64,000 nucleotides of DNA from UBA1672 sp964587815 (GTDB lineage: Bacteria > Pseudomonadota > Alphaproteobacteria > Micavibrionales > Micavibrionaceae): assembly GCA_964587815.1 (NCBI GenBank), contig CAZPMH010000002.1, positions 1-64,000 of the forward strand. Reading direction: 5' to 3'. The notes beneath the pieces were generated by a model, which was not told the DNA's origin, did no database searches, and saw nothing but the letters and a program-made list of their open reading frames with translations. The position numbers and the translations under genes were made by a program. Below are positions 7,986 to 16,768 of this stretch, piece by piece (positions within the stretch are counted from its first letter, which is position 1; each line of letters begins with the position of its first letter).

Positions 7986-8046
7986 TCTGCGCTCTATACT
8001 TAAACCACTGAGTATTGATTTATGTTTTTGTTTTGAGCCAGATTTT

Positions 8047-8958
8047 ATGGATATCGATACTTCTCTTCTTCGGGAAAAATTCATTATAAGAGAGCGCGCC
8101 ACTGAAAATAGTGCGCGTCGTCTTTATATTGTTGCGCCCAGTACACGGATGTCGATTACGCTGCAGCTTGGCGGGTTGCCGCCCGAGACATATATTGTGC
8201 GGACAAAATCAACACATAGCTGCGCACGGTTTGTGGTTGCAATGGTGACCGACTATGAAAAGCACGGGCCGTTTATGAGTCGTTCCATCAAACCCGATTG
8301 GCACGAGATGTGGCAGAAAACCCACAGCAATTACGACAAGCTGTATAATCGTGATTATTGGGTTGCCGTTTATAAAGACGGCCAGAAGGTTTTTGCCGAG
8401 GGGCAGTATCACGCAATTTTCGATGTGATTGAAAAATGCGATGCCAAAGAAAAGAACAATTACGAGAAGTCTTTGAAACTCGCGGAGACTGCGTTTTCTA
8501 AGGCGGGGCGCGAGACACGGATTGAGCATGAGAGCAATGTTGCGATGGTGGCTGTTTTGAATAATGAGCAGCAACGGTGCAGCATGATTTTGCGCAGCGC
8601 GGATAAAACGACGACGTTTAACTACGCTATTAAGATAGATGACCCGAATGTTCCGCTGGTGACAGCGCAGGGTTTAAGCACGGCGGCTGACTTTCTGGAG
8701 GGGGTTGAGTTGTGTTACTTGGTGGGGGCGAATAATGCGGCGCTCGCGCTTAATGAAGTTCAGGAATATTCTGATCAGGATAAGCGTGCAAGAAAGGCGC
8801 GGGAGCGTGTAAACCAGCTGATTGCGCAGATAGATAGTTTGGAAAACAGGTTTGCGGTGCGCTATCGCCCTGAGCGTCCTGATTTTGATTTGGTTATGGA
8901 ACATGCGGAAGATTTTGCGCGCGGTGAAATTATCGATGCCCGCCAAATGTATGAGTAA
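8047..8958 (+). CDS. Hypothetical protein, 303 aa
   Basis: This is a soluble protein with no signal peptide, TM segment or recognised motif. The N-terminal region (about 1-110) contains a basic section and several aromatic residues; the C-terminal 80 residues are helical (QDKRARKARERVNQLIAQID). It stands between a terminator upstream and a convergent lipoprotein gene whose stop is five bases away. No function is proposed. Confidence 0.6.
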   Translation: MDIDTSLLREKFIIRERATENSARRLYIVAPSTRMSITLQLGGLPPETYIVRTKSTHSCARFVVAMVTDYEKHGPFMSRSIKPDWHEMWQKTHSNYDKLYNRDYWVAVYKDGQKVFAEGQYHAIFDVIEKCDAKEKNNYEKSLKLAETAFSKAGRETRIEHESNVAMVAVLNNEQQRCSMILRSADKTTTFNYAIKIDDPNVPLVTAQGLSTAADFLEGVELCYLVGANNAALALNEVQEYSDQDKRARKARERVNQLIAQIDSLENRFAVRYRPERPDFDLVMEHAEDFARGEIIDARQMYE

Positions 8959-8963
8959 CCTTT

Positions 8964-9581
8964 TTACTCCGCCTCGCCCGCACGGCACTCAGCGGCCTTC
9001 ATCGTAACCGTCTTCTTTTCACCGTTTTTACCGGGGAAGCCTGAGAACATGGCGTTGATCATGCATTTGCTGACGGTGAAGAAGTTATCGCTCTCTCCCT
9101 CGCTGGTAACCTCGCCTTCAAAGGCTTTGACAATGTTTTGGCCACTTGATTGTTTTAAATCCACGATATCCATTTCCAGATTACGCACATATCTGGTGTA
9201 GGTGTAGACATCATGCCCGCCGAAATACGGACGACCATAATAGCCGTATGGCCCGCTGTTGTAGCCGCCGTGAAAAGTCGTGTTGAACGGCACGGCTTCG
9301 GAATGGATTTCAGAGCGTTTTAAGCCGTAGGAGAAGTATAGCGCATAGTCCGCTTTTTCTTTCGTCGCGACCTGTGTGAAATTATAGGCGGTCATGTGCT
9401 CGGCGATTTGGCGCGCGTATTCCTTATATTCCAGCCCCGTCTTTTGTTTGTCATTCGGCAGAATGATAAACGTCCCTGTTTTTAGGACATTCGCGTCATG
9501 GAAACGGATGACATCCGCCTGCGTGTAGGATGTGCAAGCGTTGAGAGCAAGAAGCGCGATAAGAGCAAATATTTTTTTCAT
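8964..9581 (-). CDS. Lipoprotein, DUF4136-like
   Basis: From ATG 9581 the protein starts with a lipoprotein signal (MKKIFALIALLALNAC, lipobox LNAC). The 190-residue mature part has the pattern of DUF4136 proteins: KTGTFIILPNDKQ near the start, then KADYALYFSYG, a Gly/Tyr-rich insertion (GYNSGPYGYYGRPYFGG) and VYTYTRYVRNLEMDIVDL. Such lipoproteins are envelope proteins of unknown role. It follows acnA on the same strand but is separated from it by a terminator. Confidence 0.7.
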   Translation of the reverse strand: MKKIFALIALLALNACTSYTQADVIRFHDANVLKTGTFIILPNDKQKTGLEYKEYARQIAEHMTAYNFTQVATKEKADYALYFSYGLKRSEIHSEAVPFNTTFHGGYNSGPYGYYGRPYFGGHDVYTYTRYVRNLEMDIVDLKQSSGQNIVKAFEGEVTSEGESDNFFTVSKCMINAMFSGFPGKNGEKKTVTMKAAECRAGEAE

Positions 9582-9590
9582 ATATACAGA

Positions 9591-9624
9591 ATAAGAAAAA
9601 GGCGCGATTTTAGCAACCGCGCCC
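9591..9624 (-). terminator. Intrinsic terminator downstream of acnA
   Basis: On the minus strand GGCGCG pairs with CGCGCC around an 11-base loop, followed by TTTTTCTTAT. It is 25 bp past the acnA stop, and the downstream lipoprotein start lies inside the tail region. Confidence 0.75.
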
Positions 9625-9648
9625 TGATTACCCTTTATCCATAATGGC

Positions 9649-12318
9649 TTAAGCGGCCAATTGGCGTAGCACGTAGTGCAAGATGCCGCCATTTTTGAAA
9701 TATTCCATCTCGTCCAGCGTGTCGACGCGGCACAGCAAGGTGGTTTCGCGTGTTGAGCCGTCAGGGTAGTGAACGGTCATTTTCACGTCTTGCCCCGGGT
9801 TTAAGCCGCCTGCGATGCCCTGAATAGAGAATTTTTCTTCCCCTTTCAGGTCAAGCGTCAGGCGTGTGTCATCCTTAAACTGCAAGGGAAGCACGCCCAT
9901 ACCGATCAGGTTGGAGCGGTGGATACGTTCGAAACTCTCGGCGACAACTGCGCTGACACCCAGCAAGCGCGTGCCCTTTGCCGCCCAGTCGCGGGAGGAG
10001 CCTGTGCCGTATTCCTTGCCTGCAAGCACGACCAAAGGCTGGCCTTCGGCTTGATAGCGCATAGCGGCGTCGTAGATGCTCATTTGCTCGCCTGTCGGGA
10101 TGTGCTTGGTATAGCCGCCCTCAACGCCCGGCACCATTTCATTTTTGATGCGGATGTTGGCGAATGTGCCGCGTGTCATGACCAGGTCGTTTCCGCGGCG
10201 TGAGCCATAGGAGTTAAACTCCACGGGGGAGACATTGTTTCCTGTCAGATATTCACCTGCGGGGGAATCAGTTTTGATCGCACCTGCGGGAGAGATGTGG
10301 TCGGTTGTGACCGAATCGCCCAAAATTGCAAGCGGATATGCTTCCGCGATGTCATTCATGTCGGCGGGTTCGTTGCTCATGCCGCTGAAGAAGGGCGGGT
10401 TGCGCACGTAGGTTGATTCGTCGCGCCAGTCATAGGTTTTACCTGTGGCTGTGCCGCCGATTTCCTGCCATTCTTCCGTGCCCTTGAACACATCGCCGTA
10501 ACGCTCGGTGAACATGGCGGGTGTGAGTGAGCTTTGCACGATTTCGGCGATTTCCTGATTGGTCGGCCAGATGTCCTTCATAAATACGTCATTGCCGTCT
10601 TTATCCTGCCCCAGCGGTTCGTTATACAGATCAACGCGCATTGAGCCCGCCAAAGCGTAGGCCACAACGAGTGGCGGTGAGGCCAGATAGTTGGATTTAA
10701 CGTGCGGGGAGATGCGCCCTTCAAAGTTACGGTTACCAGACAGGACGGAGGTGACGTTCAAGTCTCCCTCATCCACCGCGTCGCCGATTGGACCGGGGAG
10801 CGGGCCTGAGTTACCGATACAGGTGGTACAGCCATAGCCGACCGTGTTAAAGCCCATCGCATCCAGGTCATCTTGCAGGCCAGACGCCTCAAGATATTCC
10901 GTTACGACCTGCGAACCGGGCGCGAGTGATGTTTTCACCCACGGCTTGATTTTAAGCCCCAGCGCGCGTGCCTTGCGGGCGACAAGCCCAGCACCGACCA
11001 TTACGTCAGGGTTGGATGTGTTGGTACAGCTGGTGATCGCCGCGATCACAACATCGCCATTATCGAGGGTGTAATCCGCGCCGCGCACCTGAACCGATTT
11101 ATGATCGGGCACAAGCTTTGCGAAGGCTTCTTTTGCATCAGTTAAGGCGATGCGGTCTTGCGGGCGTTTAGGCCCTGAGATTGACGGCACGACATCGCCC
11201 AGATCAAGATGCAGGCTGGTTGTGAATTCAGGGTCAGGCGTGTTCGCATCGCGCCACAAGCCTTGCGCCTTTGCATATTCCTCCACGACTTTTACACGGT
11301 GCGGGTCGCGGCCTGTGAAGGTCAGGTAGTTCAATGTTTCCTGATCAATCGGGAAGAAGCCACAGGTTGCGCCGTATTCAGGCGCCATGTTGGCGATTGT
11401 CGCCTGATCCGCCAGAGTCATATTATCCAAACCAGGGCCGTAGAATTCAACGAATTTACCCACCACGCCAAGTTCACGCAGCATTTCAACCACGCGTAGA
11501 ACAAGGTCGGTTGCGGTTGTGCCTTCGGTCATTTCGCCCGTTAATTTGAAGCCGACCACTTCGGGGATAAGCATAGAGACAGGCTGGCCGAGCATTGCGG
11601 CCTCAGCCTCAATTCCGCCGACACCCCAGCCGAGAACGGCGAGGCCGTTGACCATGGTGGTGTGCGAATCTGTGCCGACAAGCGTATCGGGGTAGATAAT
11701 GTTTGTGCCGGGGTTCTTATCATCTTCGGCCATCCAAACGGTTTGCGCGAGATATTCAAGGTTCACCTGGTGGCAAATGCCTGTACCCGGTGGCACAACG
11801 CGGAAATTATTAAACGCGCCCTGCCCCCATTTGAGAAATTCGTAGCGTTCGCCGTTGCGTTCAAATTCGCGCTCAACATTGGCTTGAAATGCTTGTGGTG
11901 TTCCGAATTCGTCGACCATCACGGAATGATCAATCACCAGATCAACGGGCACGAGCGGGTTAATTTTTTCAGGATCACCACCAAGGGATGACATGGCTTC
12001 GCGCATAGCAGCGAGATCAACCACCGCAGGAACGCCTGTGAAGTCCTGCATCAGCACGCGTGCGGGGCGATATGCGATTTCGTGGCTGGATGTTCTATTC
12101 TCGAGCCAGCCTTTGATCGCCTTGATGTCCTCAACCTTGACCGAGCGATCATCTTCGTGGCGGAGGAGATTTTCCAACAGAACCTTTAATGTGAAGGGCA
12201 GCTTTGACACATCTCCGATTTGTTCAGCCGCGGTCTTTAAACAGAAATAATCGTAGTCTTTGCCATCTACGGTTAGGGTCTTGCGGGTTTTGAGGGAATC
12301 ATGTCCGGTACGGGCCAT
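9649..12318 (-). CDS. acnA: Aconitate hydratase A
   Basis: The 889-residue protein is full length for the AcnA/IRP family. It interconverts citrate and isocitrate in the TCA cycle through a [4Fe-4S] cluster. The cluster cysteines are visible in ITSCTNTSNP (about residue 432) and GYGCTTCIGNSGP (about residues 498-501). The swivel domain carries the SRDWAAKG substrate-binding Ser-Arg motif near the C-terminal part. It is transcribed alone from a roughly 540-bp upstream region and ends at an intrinsic terminator. The presence of icd 7 kb away is coincidental in operon terms. Confidence 0.97.
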   Translation of the reverse strand: MARTGHDSLKTRKTLTVDGKDYDYFCLKTAAEQIGDVSKLPFTLKVLLENLLRHEDDRSVKVEDIKAIKGWLENRTSSHEIAYRPARVLMQDFTGVPAVVDLAAMREAMSSLGGDPEKINPLVPVDLVIDHSVMVDEFGTPQAFQANVEREFERNGERYEFLKWGQGAFNNFRVVPPGTGICHQVNLEYLAQTVWMAEDDKNPGTNIIYPDTLVGTDSHTTMVNGLAVLGWGVGGIEAEAAMLGQPVSMLIPEVVGFKLTGEMTEGTTATDLVLRVVEMLRELGVVGKFVEFYGPGLDNMTLADQATIANMAPEYGATCGFFPIDQETLNYLTFTGRDPHRVKVVEEYAKAQGLWRDANTPDPEFTTSLHLDLGDVVPSISGPKRPQDRIALTDAKEAFAKLVPDHKSVQVRGADYTLDNGDVVIAAITSCTNTSNPDVMVGAGLVARKARALGLKIKPWVKTSLAPGSQVVTEYLEASGLQDDLDAMGFNTVGYGCTTCIGNSGPLPGPIGDAVDEGDLNVTSVLSGNRNFEGRISPHVKSNYLASPPLVVAYALAGSMRVDLYNEPLGQDKDGNDVFMKDIWPTNQEIAEIVQSSLTPAMFTERYGDVFKGTEEWQEIGGTATGKTYDWRDESTYVRNPPFFSGMSNEPADMNDIAEAYPLAILGDSVTTDHISPAGAIKTDSPAGEYLTGNNVSPVEFNSYGSRRGNDLVMTRGTFANIRIKNEMVPGVEGGYTKHIPTGEQMSIYDAAMRYQAEGQPLVVLAGKEYGTGSSRDWAAKGTRLLGVSAVVAESFERIHRSNLIGMGVLPLQFKDDTRLTLDLKGEEKFSIQGIAGGLNPGQDVKMTVHYPDGSTRETTLLCRVDTLDEMEYFKNGGILHYVLRQLAA

Positions 12319-12348
12319 CTTGGGAAATCCTTTTTTGTTTTAAAATCT

Positions 12349-12385
12349 GAGATACTCAATCTGAGACACTATAAGTGTGTATCTC
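12349..12385. promoter_or_regulatory. Candidate operator upstream of acnA (inverted repeat)
   Basis: GAGATAC at 12349-12355 is inverted as GTATCTC at 12379-12385, and between them sits a second palindrome ACACT-ATA-AGTGT (12366-12378). It lies 30-67 bp upstream of the acnA start codon, suitable for a regulator of acnA transcription. No known operator consensus is matched with confidence. Confidence 0.35.
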
Positions 12386-12620
12386 TTAATAAATAATGAG
12401 TATGCCAGAGAAGATGTTCCCTTCAAATGCATAAATTTTGAATTTTTGTGCAGATGCGAAGAAAATAGCCCATTTTAGGTAAAAAGTCCTAAAATTACGC
12501 GCATTTCATGTGAATACCTGTAAATGGGCATGACAATTCCATTTTTTTGCCACATTTGAAGGGCATTATTAAATCATAGAGATTTACATACTCTTACTAA
12601 ATTCGCTTACTTACTTATTT

Positions 12621-12660
12621 AAGCCGCTGTCTTCTTACCAAGGGCAGCGGTTTTACTTTG
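12621..12660 (+). terminator. Orphan intrinsic terminator in the acnA-metB intergenic region
   Basis: GCCGCTG pairs with GCAGCGG across a 14-base loop, followed by TTTTACTTT. No annotated plus-strand gene precedes it. It could terminate a small RNA or act as an attenuator for metB, 200 bp downstream. Confidence 0.5.
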
Positions 12661-12669
12661 TGGTGTTAA

Positions 12670-12795
12670 AAGGCGAACAATACGATGTATTGCTTCGCAT
12701 CTGAAGATGGCTAAATTTTCAATGATGTCATTCCGAGCGTAGTCGAGGAATCTAAAAAGTTCTCTCCATTTCGCTTTCGCTTCAGTCGAGATGAC
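12670..12795. repeat. Composite R2+R1 palindromic repeat
   Basis: R2 part (12670-12720): GCGAACAATAC pairs with GTATTGCTTCGC with one bulged base in the right arm, followed by the conserved CATCTGAAGATGGCTAAATTTTC tail. R1 part (12727-12795): GTCATTCCGAGCG... inverted against ...CGAGATGAC. The same R2+R1 arrangement recurs at 19841-19957 and 20861-21005. Confidence 0.8.
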
Positions 12796-12858
12796 TGTTT
12801 CTAAACGCGAGGTAACACTGTTATTGATCTCGATTACGGTTCTCTATAATGTAACGCT

Positions 12859-14016
12859 ATGAGCGATGATATAAAAAAACGAACAGCATTGGTGCAGTCA
12901 GGCATTGGCAGTGACCCTGCGTATAAAGCGGTGATCTCCCCTATTCATTTGTCCTCGACCTTTGAAATTGACGGGCTGCATCAGAAATCAAAATATGAAT
13001 ATAGCCGTACGCGCAACCCGACCCGCGACTCGTTTGGTGATGCGGTGCGTGATTTAGAGGGTGGCGTTGGTGCGTGTGTGACATCTTCGGGCATGGCGGC
13101 GCTGACCTTAATTGTGCATTTGCTTAACCCTGATGATTTGCTGCTTGCGCCTTATGATTGTTACGGGCGCTCTTATCGTATGCTGTCTGCCCTGTCGGAA
13201 AAAGGGCATTTTAAGCTCGGCTTTATCGATATGTATGATGAGGATGCGATCAAGGCCGCGTTTAAAGACAAGCCCAAGATGGTTTTGATTGAAAGCCCGA
13301 GCAACCCCGTGATGCGAATCTCCGACATTGCGATGATTGCGGAGGAAGCCAAGGCGTGCGGGGCGGTGACGGTATGTGATAATACGTTCCTCTCCCCTAT
13401 TCTGCAGCGGCCTTTGGAATTGGGCGCGGATATCTCCTACAGTTCAACCACGAAGTTTTTGAACGGGCATAGTGATGTTGTCGGCGGGGTCGTTGTAACC
13501 TCTCGCGAGGATATTTTGGAGGAGCTGGAGTTTTGGAATAATTCGCTCGGCACCATTGGCGCGCCGTTTGATTCGTATTTGTCTTTGCGGGGCTTGCGCA
13601 CGTTGGAATTGCGCGTGCGGCGCGGGGAAGAAAATGCGGCGGCGTTGGCGGATATGCTGAATGCGCATCGCAAGGTCAGCCAAGTTTATTACCCCGGCCT
13701 AAGCGACCATACGGGGCATGAGGTTGCCGCGCGTCAACAGGACGGGTTCGGCGCGATGCTGAGTTTTGAGATCAGGTCAGAGACGGACAAGCTGTCTGAT
13801 TTTATTGATCATTTGAAATTGTTCCGTTTGGCGCAATCGCTTGGCGGGACGGAGAGCCTGATCAACCACCCCGCCAGTATGACGCATGTGTCGATGGGCG
13901 CAGAGGCGCGGGCGCGCGCGGGTGTGAGCGATGAATTGTTCCGCCTGTCTGTCGGGATTGAGCATATTGATGATTTGATCGCCGATTTGCGTGATGCGCT
14001 TGATCATGCGCTGTAA
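12859..14016 (+). CDS. metB: Cystathionine gamma-synthase / O-succinylhomoserine (thiol)-lyase
   Basis: The 385-residue protein is full length for the Cys/Met-metabolism PLP enzymes and closely follows E. coli MetB in sequence: PIHLSSTF, YSRTRNPTRD, GMAALTLIVHLL, VLIESPSNPVMRI, NTFLSPILQRPL and the PLP-lysine motif SSTTKFLNGHSDVVGG. It condenses an activated homoserine with cysteine (or sulfide) in methionine synthesis. The subfamily choice of MetB over MetZ/MetC rests on overall similarity and is probable, not certain. The TPR gene follows 13 bp downstream. Confidence 0.85.
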   Translation: MSDDIKKRTALVQSGIGSDPAYKAVISPIHLSSTFEIDGLHQKSKYEYSRTRNPTRDSFGDAVRDLEGGVGACVTSSGMAALTLIVHLLNPDDLLLAPYDCYGRSYRMLSALSEKGHFKLGFIDMYDEDAIKAAFKDKPKMVLIESPSNPVMRISDIAMIAEEAKACGAVTVCDNTFLSPILQRPLELGADISYSSTTKFLNGHSDVVGGVVVTSREDILEELEFWNNSLGTIGAPFDSYLSLRGLRTLELRVRRGEENAAALADMLNAHRKVSQVYYPGLSDHTGHEVAARQQDGFGAMLSFEIRSETDKLSDFIDHLKLFRLAQSLGGTESLINHPASMTHVSMGAEARARAGVSDELFRLSVGIEHIDDLIADLRDALDHAL

Positions 14017-14029
14017 GGGAGCGGTTTAG

Positions 14030-14698
14030 ATGGATGTGGTTATCATGGCCGCGGTTGTCGGCGGCGTTGTTTCTCTTTTTATTGTTTCGAAAATATTGTC
14101 GTCGCGGCCAAAGCTGGCTTACGGGTTGATGATTTTGATCCCCGCGATGTTTATGGCCTGCGCTTATTTTGCGGTCATGACGTTTAGCGCGTTTGAGCAG
14201 AAGGCTGATATGGCGCGTGAGGCGGCTTATAATGAAGTGGTTCAAAATAACGATGTGGCTTTTTTACAGGCGCAGTTGAAGGCCAACCCTGATGATTTGA
14301 CGCTGGTGAGTGCGTTAAGCGGGACGTTGATCGCAGAAGAGCGCTATGACGATGCGATTGCGCTGATAGAGGGGCGGCCATTATCCGATATGGCGGATGA
14401 ACGATTGCAGACGCAATATGGCACGGCGTATTTTGCGAAAGGCCTTATGGCGGCGGAGAACAAACAGTATGAGGATGCGCTTACACTGATGCAACGCGCG
14501 CAGGATGTTACGCCTGAAGGTGTGCCGTTTAAGGGCGATCTTGATTTGTTTATGAAGCAAGTCACGGCGTTACAGCAAGCCGAAGAGAATGACGGCGCGC
14601 TCACCTTAAGCGATGACCAGCCTGTTTTTGATTTCCGATCAGAGGACTTAAAGGAATCAGGGGAATCAGATGCTCAGGAATCAGAGGGGCAGGATTAG
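14030..14698 (+). CDS. Membrane-anchored TPR-like protein
   Basis: The 222-residue protein has two N-terminal TM helices (about residues 4-22 and 31-50), then a helical region with tetratricopeptide-like repeats (ANPDDLTLVSALSGTLIAEE and QYEDALTLMQRAQDVTPEG). Its acidic tail has the repeated ESGESDAQESEG composition. The layout resembles the C-terminal part of CcmI/CycH cytochrome maturation proteins, but no other ccm gene is near, so the function is left open. It sits 13 bp after metB and overlaps the convergent gene by 4 bp. Confidence 0.6.
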   Translation: MDVVIMAAVVGGVVSLFIVSKILSSRPKLAYGLMILIPAMFMACAYFAVMTFSAFEQKADMAREAAYNEVVQNNDVAFLQAQLKANPDDLTLVSALSGTLIAEERYDDAIALIEGRPLSDMADERLQTQYGTAYFAKGLMAAENKQYEDALTLMQRAQDVTPEGVPFKGDLDLFMKQVTALQQAEENDGALTLSDDQPVFDFRSEDLKESGESDAQESEGQD

Positions 14699-15411
14699 CG
14701 GCCTGATGTGATGGAAGAATAAAGCTGTTGCTTTTTCTTCTGGAAGGCGGGGCATTTATCATCCACGCTTTGATATTCTTCGAGCGTGTCCACGTTGCGC
14801 TGGCGCTCTTCGCGTTCGATGCCCATTTTCTTATATTCCAGCTCCAGAACCTGTTTCACGACGCGCGCCATTTTATCGGCGATTTCCTGCATGCGGTCGA
14901 TGCGTACAGGGCCTGCGGTAAAGCCGCGTGATTTGAGCGCGGAGAATACTTTTTTGCCCATCGATTTGGCGTATTTGTTTACGACCTCACGATCAACGCG
15001 AACATGCTTTAATTCATGGTCGATGATCGCCCTGCGCATGCATCTGTCTTTATACAGCTCGCTGGCGATCACGATGGTCGGGTCGATTTTGAGTTCAATT
15101 GTGATTTCGTCGTACCAGACGCAGGCGGCGTTATAGCGCGGAATGCTGGCTTGGCCGAATTTTACCTTTTGGTGCAGTTCGATTGAGCCGCGCATAAAGC
15201 CTTGAGTTATTGTCGTGCCGTGAAAGCCGTAGGGGTCAACCGTGTCGGTTGTGTATTTCTGAATTTCGCGCAGGCTTTGTTTATAGTCGTATTTGACCTC
15301 TTTGGTTTGCGGGATGACATTGATTTTGGTCGGCTCTTGTTTCGGGCATGCGATGGTTTGTGATGCCAGAACAAGGACTGATGAAAGTGTGAGAGGATCA
15401 ATGCCGATCAT
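14695..15411 (-). CDS. Putative secreted zinc metalloprotease, DUF922-like
   Basis: The 238-residue protein begins with a hydrophobic export signal (IDPLTLSSVLVLASQTIAC). Mid-protein is the motif AIIDHELKHVRVDRE, an HExxH-type zinc site (HELKH) in the context typical of DUF922 Zn-dependent proteases, preceded by CVWYDEITIELKI. The C-terminal section is helical. It is probably periplasmic or surface exposed; the substrate is unknown. It converges on the TPR gene with a 4-bp overlap. Confidence 0.65.
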   Translation of the reverse strand: MIGIDPLTLSSVLVLASQTIACPKQEPTKINVIPQTKEVKYDYKQSLREIQKYTTDTVDPYGFHGTTITQGFMRGSIELHQKVKFGQASIPRYNAACVWYDEITIELKIDPTIVIASELYKDRCMRRAIIDHELKHVRVDREVVNKYAKSMGKKVFSALKSRGFTAGPVRIDRMQEIADKMARVVKQVLELEYKKMGIEREERQRNVDTLEEYQSVDDKCPAFQKKKQQLYSSITSGR

Positions 15412-15605
15412 GATATTGCGCTTATATGCTCGTTAAAATCACCCTATTTTATAGCATAAGGGGTAAATTTAGGCTTAATAAAAATGGAAAGTCTTCGTTT
15501 AAATCGTTCTTTTCCTTATGGAATTTTACTTAACGTTTTTATACGGGCTTTCCCTTTTTACAATAGTTCTATATAACTCATGGCAAAGAGTGAAGGAGAT
15601 GAGAA

Positions 15606-15884
15606 ATGTTTATTATCGGCATGCTAATTATGTTTGCAGTAAATGTGCTCGTATTTGTTATCGTTATTCAGGTTTTGATGAGCTGGCTGATCGCGTTTGA
15701 TATTGTGAATGCGCGTAACGAAGCGGCGCAGAATTTGATGGGGCTGCTCGGGCGGATTACCGACCCTATTTACAAGCCTATTCGTAAATATGTGCCCCCG
15801 ATTGGCGGCATTGATATTACACCGCTGATTGTGATTATCGGGGTGCAGATTTTGGGCGGTATGCTGGCCTCAATTTTCTATTAA
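15606..15884 (+). CDS. YggT family membrane protein
   Basis: The 92-residue protein starts after a GAAGGAGATGAG ribosome-binding site. It has two TM helices, with the YggT signature between them (LLGRITDPIYKPIRKYVPPIGGIDITPLIVI). YggT proteins are small inner-membrane proteins, some implicated in osmotic tolerance and cell division or shape. In many alphaproteobacteria yggT neighbours folD-type genes as here. It is 31 bp upstream of folD, presumably co-transcribed. Confidence 0.85.
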   Translation: MFIIGMLIMFAVNVLVFVIVIQVLMSWLIAFDIVNARNEAAQNLMGLLGRITDPIYKPIRKYVPPIGGIDITPLIVIIGVQILGGMLASIFY

Positions 15885-15915
15885 TTATTAGAGTATTTTT
15901 TCGGAGTTTTACATC

Positions 15916-16761
15916 ATGGCAACAGTGATTGACGGCAAGGGCATTGCGGCGACATTAAAGACGAAAATTAAGGATGAGGTCGCGGCGATGGATATTACGC
16001 CGGGTTTGGCCGTTATTCTTGTTGGGGATGATCCTGCCTCGCACGTTTATGTCGGGCACAAGGTGAAGGCGTGTGCCGCGGTTGGCATAAAGAGTTTTGA
16101 GGCGCGGTTGCCTGCGAAATCCAGCGCGGCCGAGATTGCCGCGGAAATTCAAGCCTTTAACGATAATCCTGACGTGCATGGTATTTTGTTGCAACTTCCC
16201 CTGCCCGACCATTTGGACAGTGAAGCCTTGGTGCAACAGATTGCGCCCGAGAAAGATGTGGACGGGCTAACGATTGCCAGTGCGGGCAAGCTGATTTTAG
16301 GGCATACGGACGGCATGGTACCCTGTACGCCGCAGGGCTCTCTGATGCTGATTAAGTCTGTAGTTGATGATTTGAACGGCAAGCATGCGGTCGTGGTTGG
16401 GCGTTCTAACCTGTTTGGCAAGCCGATGGCGCAATTGCTGCTCCGTGAGAATTGTACCGTAACGATGGCGCATTCACGCACGAAAGATTTGAACAATGTC
16501 TGTGCGCAGGCCGATATTTTAGTGGTTGCGGTCGGGCGTGAGAAGATGGTTCAGGCTGACTGGGTGAAACAAGGGGCGTGTGTGATTGATGTCGGGATTA
16601 ATCGCACGGCGTCGGGTAAGCTCTGCGGTGATATTGATTATGCGCAAGTGTTTGAAAAAGCCGATGCGATTACGCCTGTTCCGGGCGGTGTCGGGCCGAT
16701 GACGATTGCGTGTTTGTTGAATAACACCTTGTTGGCGGCGAAGAAGGCAACGCAAGGTTAA
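15916..16761 (+). CDS. folD: Bifunctional methylenetetrahydrofolate dehydrogenase/cyclohydrolase
   Basis: The 281-residue protein is full length for FolD, which oxidises 5,10-methylene-THF with NADP and hydrolyses methenyl-THF to 10-formyl-THF. Motifs: YVGHKVKACAAVGI with the catalytic Lys, GILLQLPLPDHL, PCTPQGSLMLI, the Rossmann loop VVGRSNLFGKPMAQLL, and the C-terminal TPVPGGVGPMTIACLLNNT. It is cytosolic and supplies one-carbon units for purine and formyl-Met synthesis. It is co-directional with yggT and ends 8 bp before a convergent gene. Confidence 0.97.
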   Translation: MATVIDGKGIAATLKTKIKDEVAAMDITPGLAVILVGDDPASHVYVGHKVKACAAVGIKSFEARLPAKSSAAEIAAEIQAFNDNPDVHGILLQLPLPDHLDSEALVQQIAPEKDVDGLTIASAGKLILGHTDGMVPCTPQGSLMLIKSVVDDLNGKHAVVVGRSNLFGKPMAQLLLRENCTVTMAHSRTKDLNNVCAQADILVVAVGREKMVQADWVKQGACVIDVGINRTASGKLCGDIDYAQVFEKADAITPVPGGVGPMTIACLLNNTLLAAKKATQG

Positions 16762-16768
16762 ACGGTGA

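Larger units (their letters stand above)
12319..12858. other. 540-bp intergenic region between divergent acnA and metB
   Basis: No coding sequence is supported here. It holds an inverted repeat near acnA (12349-12385), an AT-rich stretch, an orphan plus-strand intrinsic terminator (12621-12660), and a composite R2+R1 repeat (12670-12795) ending 63 bp before metB. The terminator without an upstream gene leaves room for an untranslated RNA in about 12400-12650. Confidence 0.6.

Noticed and set aside
12661..12858. SAM riboswitch upstream of metB
   Set aside because: The leader consists of R2+R1 repeats and a short spacer; no SAM riboswitch core could be aligned.
15518..15700. Plus-strand open frame upstream of yggT
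   Set aside because: It overlaps yggT in another frame, and yggT itself has a clear ribosome-binding site and conserved motif.
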